Of a stretch of 7,558 nt of DNA, positions 5,753-7,558 are shown in pieces. Position 1 is the first letter of the stretch. Every line of letters starts with the position of its first letter. The translations under genes and the position numbers were made by a program. The notes below the pieces were generated by a model, which saw nothing but the letters and a program-made list of their open reading frames with translations, was not told the origin of the DNA and ran no database searches. The stretch is from Bacteroidia bacterium (GTDB taxonomy: Bacteria; Bacteroidota; Bacteroidia; Bacteroidales; GCA-2748055), in contig JAUVKN010000211.1 of NCBI GenBank assembly GCA_030596245.1, positions 1 to 7,558 of the forward strand, given 5' to 3'.

Positions 5753-6847
5753 TTACTCGGTAATTAATAAAGATGCTAATTTGTGAAAAATTTCGGTATT
5801 CTCATAGACACCCATGAAATTTTCCGCACCGGGTCCGTATGAAAAAACGGGGACAAGTGTAGCTGAATGGTTGGTGGTGGCAAAGGTGGGTTGAATGATG
5901 GAATAATCTGCATTGTAACCATTTTCTCCCGCAGCGCCCAGGGTAAAGCCCCCGGTTTCATGATCGGCTGTAACAATAACCAGGGTCTCTCCATCCTCCT
6001 TAGCATATTCTAAAACACTCCTCACGGTCTGTTCAAAATCATTCATTTCCTGTATCATATACTCCACCTGATTCCCATGTCCGGCCCAGTCGATCTGGGA
6101 ACTCTCAATCATAAGAAAATATCCATGTTCACCAGTGGATAGAAAATCCACCGCAATGGATGAAGACTTTTTAAGGAAATCCTTTCTCCCTTCCAGCATG
6201 GTCTGCAGGCGATCTGCACCCAGAAGGAACCCATACCGGCTGCCCGGTTCCGGCTTTTTAATCTTCTTCAATCTTGAATAGTTTACCTCAATACCATGGG
6301 CTTCAAACAGATTCACTCCTGTAGTGTCCAGGAAATATTTGATTCCTCCCCCGGCAAAAAAATCAATTTCTGACTTCACCAGGTCCTGTGCTATTTCACG
6401 TTGCATATACCGATTGGGCTGATGTGCATAAAAACCAGCCGGAGTGGCATCTGTAATGGAGGAGGTGGCAATGATGCCGGTAAGAAAGCCCTTTTCGGAA
6501 AGAAGCTCTACAATATTTTTACGGGGAAGTGAATCCATACCAACTCCCACTGCCATATTGTAGGTCTTGAAGCCAGTGCTAAGTGCAGTTGCAGCAGCAG
6601 GTGATTGAGTAACGGGGGCAGATCCGGCTGAGGTCTTGGCAAGTCCTATATACCTGAACTGACTGAATACCGGTTCTTCATCCATATAGTAGTAGGGAGC
6701 AGATACCTGTGACAACCCCATTCCGTCTCCAATCATCAGGATCACATTTCGTGGGCGATCCACCGTGTTCGATTCTGTATGATCCTGGGCAAGAATAATC
6801 CCGGAGAACAATATTAATATAACTGATATATGATAATACCTGCGCAT
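5753..6847 (-). CDS. Exported alkaline phosphatase (PhoA family), compact
   Basis: A secreted phosphomonoesterase that would release phosphate outside the cytoplasm. Residues 1-20 form a signal peptide (MRRYYH, then hydrophobic ISVILILFSGIILA) with a likely cut before Gln21; there is no lipobox. E. coli PhoA metal and active-site residues map by eye as follows: Asp41 (GDGMG), Ser82 nucleophile, Asp133 and Thr135 (TDATPAG), Arg146, Glu248, Asp253 and His257 (ESSQIDWAGHGNQ), Asp295-His296 (TADHETGG) and His327 (TTNHSA). The pair Asp133/Trp254, equivalent to E. coli 153/328, resembles the Bacillus type. Unusual: the nucleophile lies in Gln81-Ser82-Pro83 instead of Asp-Ser-Ala. At 364 aa it is shorter than E. 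coli PhoA (about 470 aa), with fewer surface insertions. It lies 76 bp after the upstream minus-strand gene and 30 bp before the GNAT gene. No pho box was recognised. Confidence 0.93.
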   Translation of the reverse strand: MRRYYHISVILILFSGIILAQDHTESNTVDRPRNVILMIGDGMGLSQVSAPYYYMDEEPVFSQFRYIGLAKTSAGSAPVTQSPAAATALSTGFKTYNMAVGVGMDSLPRKNIVELLSEKGFLTGIIATSSITDATPAGFYAHQPNRYMQREIAQDLVKSEIDFFAGGGIKYFLDTTGVNLFEAHGIEVNYSRLKKIKKPEPGSRYGFLLGADRLQTMLEGRKDFLKKSSSIAVDFLSTGEHGYFLMIESSQIDWAGHGNQVEYMIQEMNDFEQTVRSVLEYAKEDGETLVIVTADHETGGFTLGAAGENGYNADYSIIQPTFATTNHSATLVPVFSYGPGAENFMGVYENTEIFHKLASLLITE

Positions 6848-6881
6848 ACCTCTATTAATTATTTATTCACTCTATTATGTA

Positions 6882-6912
6882 CAATAACCACACCAAACAG
6901 GAATTGTTATTG
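6882..6912. repeat. Weak inverted repeat between two minus-strand genes
   Basis: CAATAAC (6882-6888) and GTTATTG (6906-6912) are exact complements with a 17-base spacer, starting 11 bases after the stop of the upstream minus-strand gene and ending 34 bases before the phosphatase start. It has no T-run and few G-C pairs, so it is a poor terminator. It could be a regulatory dyad for the phosphatase or chance. Confidence 0.25.
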
Positions 6913-6923
6913 GTTCACTACGT

Positions 6924-7558
6924 TTAGCGACATGTGGAGGCCAGGCTGCGTTCGATGAATCTTTCATCCGCGGCTTCAGTGAAATAGCTCTCAATATAAC
7001 CGATCATATCCAATTTTCCTTTTTCATCCAGGTACTCAAATCCCTCTATATAATCAATTATTTCGTCCCTGTAAATTGCGAAATTCTGGATCGCCTCTTG
7101 TTGTATATCCCTGCTTCGACATGGTCCCAGAAAATAACGTTCCTTCACCGATTCAGTTCCCATGTGCTCTCCGGGGATTGCATAGTGGGCATTGACCAAA
7201 CCGGAAATATCGAAATCATAAGGAACCGGAACAAATCCTCGGATTGCTGTTTGATCTTTAAGAGTAAGAATTTTAAGGTTATGCCGGCCGGTCACTGAAA
7301 AATCCCCATTCCCGATCATATATTGAAACAATGACACTTTATCTATCATCTCCCGGTTAACCGTCTTTATAGAAAGCTTATCACTCTTTACAAATACAGC
7401 GTTGAGCCTTTGAGCCATATAATCTGCCGGTTCAATCATAAAAGCCCAGTCTTCTGTGGAAATATTGTCCTTGGCTGTATTAATAAACTTTAATTTCACC
7501 AGCCGGACCCGGAAACTATAAGGAGAAATGAGGTTGTATATTTTGTATATCATATATT
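6924..7558 (-). CDS. C-terminal part of a Bacteroidota protein with kinase-like motifs (5' end outside window)
   Basis: The frame stops at TAA 6926-6924 and stays open to the window edge. The ATG at 7553 is probably internal: the codon before it is Tyr, and the resulting YMIYKIYN followed by SPYSFRVRLV resembles the middle of a larger protein type that I recall from Bacteroidota genomes. Counting from that Met, the visible part contains FQYMIGNGDFSVTGRHNLKIL (76-96), with an N-x-D then H-N arrangement, and VPVPYDFDISGLVNAHY (108-124), with a DFD motif. These resemble the catalytic N-D/N and D-x-D elements of CotH- and HipA-like atypical kinases; this is inference, and no substrate can be named. 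A mostly helical, acidic tail follows, ending in STCR. It is 76 bp upstream of the phosphatase on the same strand and may be co-transcribed with it. Confidence 0.6.
   Translation of the reverse strand, partial: YMIYKIYNLISPYSFRVRLVKLKFINTAKDNISTEDWAFMIEPADYMAQRLNAVFVKSDKLSIKTVNREMIDKVSLFQYMIGNGDFSVTGRHNLKILTLKDQTAIRGFVPVPYDFDISGLVNAHYAIPGEHMGTESVKERYFLGPCRSRDIQQEAIQNFAIYRDEIIDYIEGFEYLDEKGKLDMIGYIESYFTEAADERFIERSLASTCR

Noticed and set aside
7551..7553. ATG at 7553 as the true start of the right-edge gene
   Set aside because: The frame is still open at the window end, the preceding Tyr codon fits the pattern I recall for the protein family, and no signal or N-terminal domain is visible, so the gene most likely starts beyond the window.
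1..7558. A novel defence, CRISPR, phage or biosynthetic system in the window
   Set aside because: All long frames are explained by leucine/isoleucine synthesis, a phosphatase, a GNAT-like protein and one partial unknown; no spaced direct repeat array, nuclease, transposase or phage gene is present.

Overview
The window looks like a stretch of a Bacteroidota chromosome, probably Bacteroidales or Marinilabiliales-like. This is inferred from several things: no start codon has a clear Shine-Dalgarno sequence, a TANNTTTG-type -7 box lies before the first leu gene, the leuC-leuD-synthase-leuB order is typical of that phylum, and the gene at the right edge resembles a protein type I know mainly from Bacteroidota. 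No ribosomal or tRNA marker is present, so genus and species cannot be given.

Region 1 (1-430) has no large gene. Its left part (about 2-140) is a symmetric set of small hairpins and repeats that looks like a REP/BIME- or MITE-type intergenic element. A 57-codon minus-strand frame with a clear signal peptide (81-254) ends inside this element, which supplies its last residues and its stop. A 22-bp dyad (254-275) sits at the start of that small frame. A candidate promoter for the leu operon lies at 399-406.

Region 2 (431-5140) is a tight plus-strand operon: leuC, leuD, a synthase and leuB. The synthase is the key gene. It is not an ordinary leuA but a close match, residue by residue, to Leptospira-type (R)-citramalate synthase (CimA), including the pyruvate pocket and most of the isoleucine-binding site. 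CimA makes citramalate from pyruvate and acetyl-CoA. LeuCD isomerise it and LeuB oxidises and decarboxylates it to 2-oxobutyrate, the isoleucine precursor. LeuCD and LeuB also serve leucine synthesis, but the leuA usually found at the head of this cluster is absent from the visible upstream region.

Region 3 (5144-7558) is on the minus strand and converges on the operon with only 3 bp between stop codons. In transcription order it holds the C-terminal part of a Bacteroidota protein of unknown function with kinase-like motifs (cut by the window edge), a compact exported alkaline phosphatase with a full metal site but an unusual Gln-Ser-Pro at the nucleophile, and a divergent GNAT-type acetyltransferase. 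The phosphatase and GNAT genes are 30 bp apart and probably co-transcribed.

No defence system, CRISPR array, transposase, phage gene or RNA gene was seen. The most noteworthy points are the citramalate-type operon without leuA, the hairpin mosaic at the left edge, and the kinase-like protein at the right edge.
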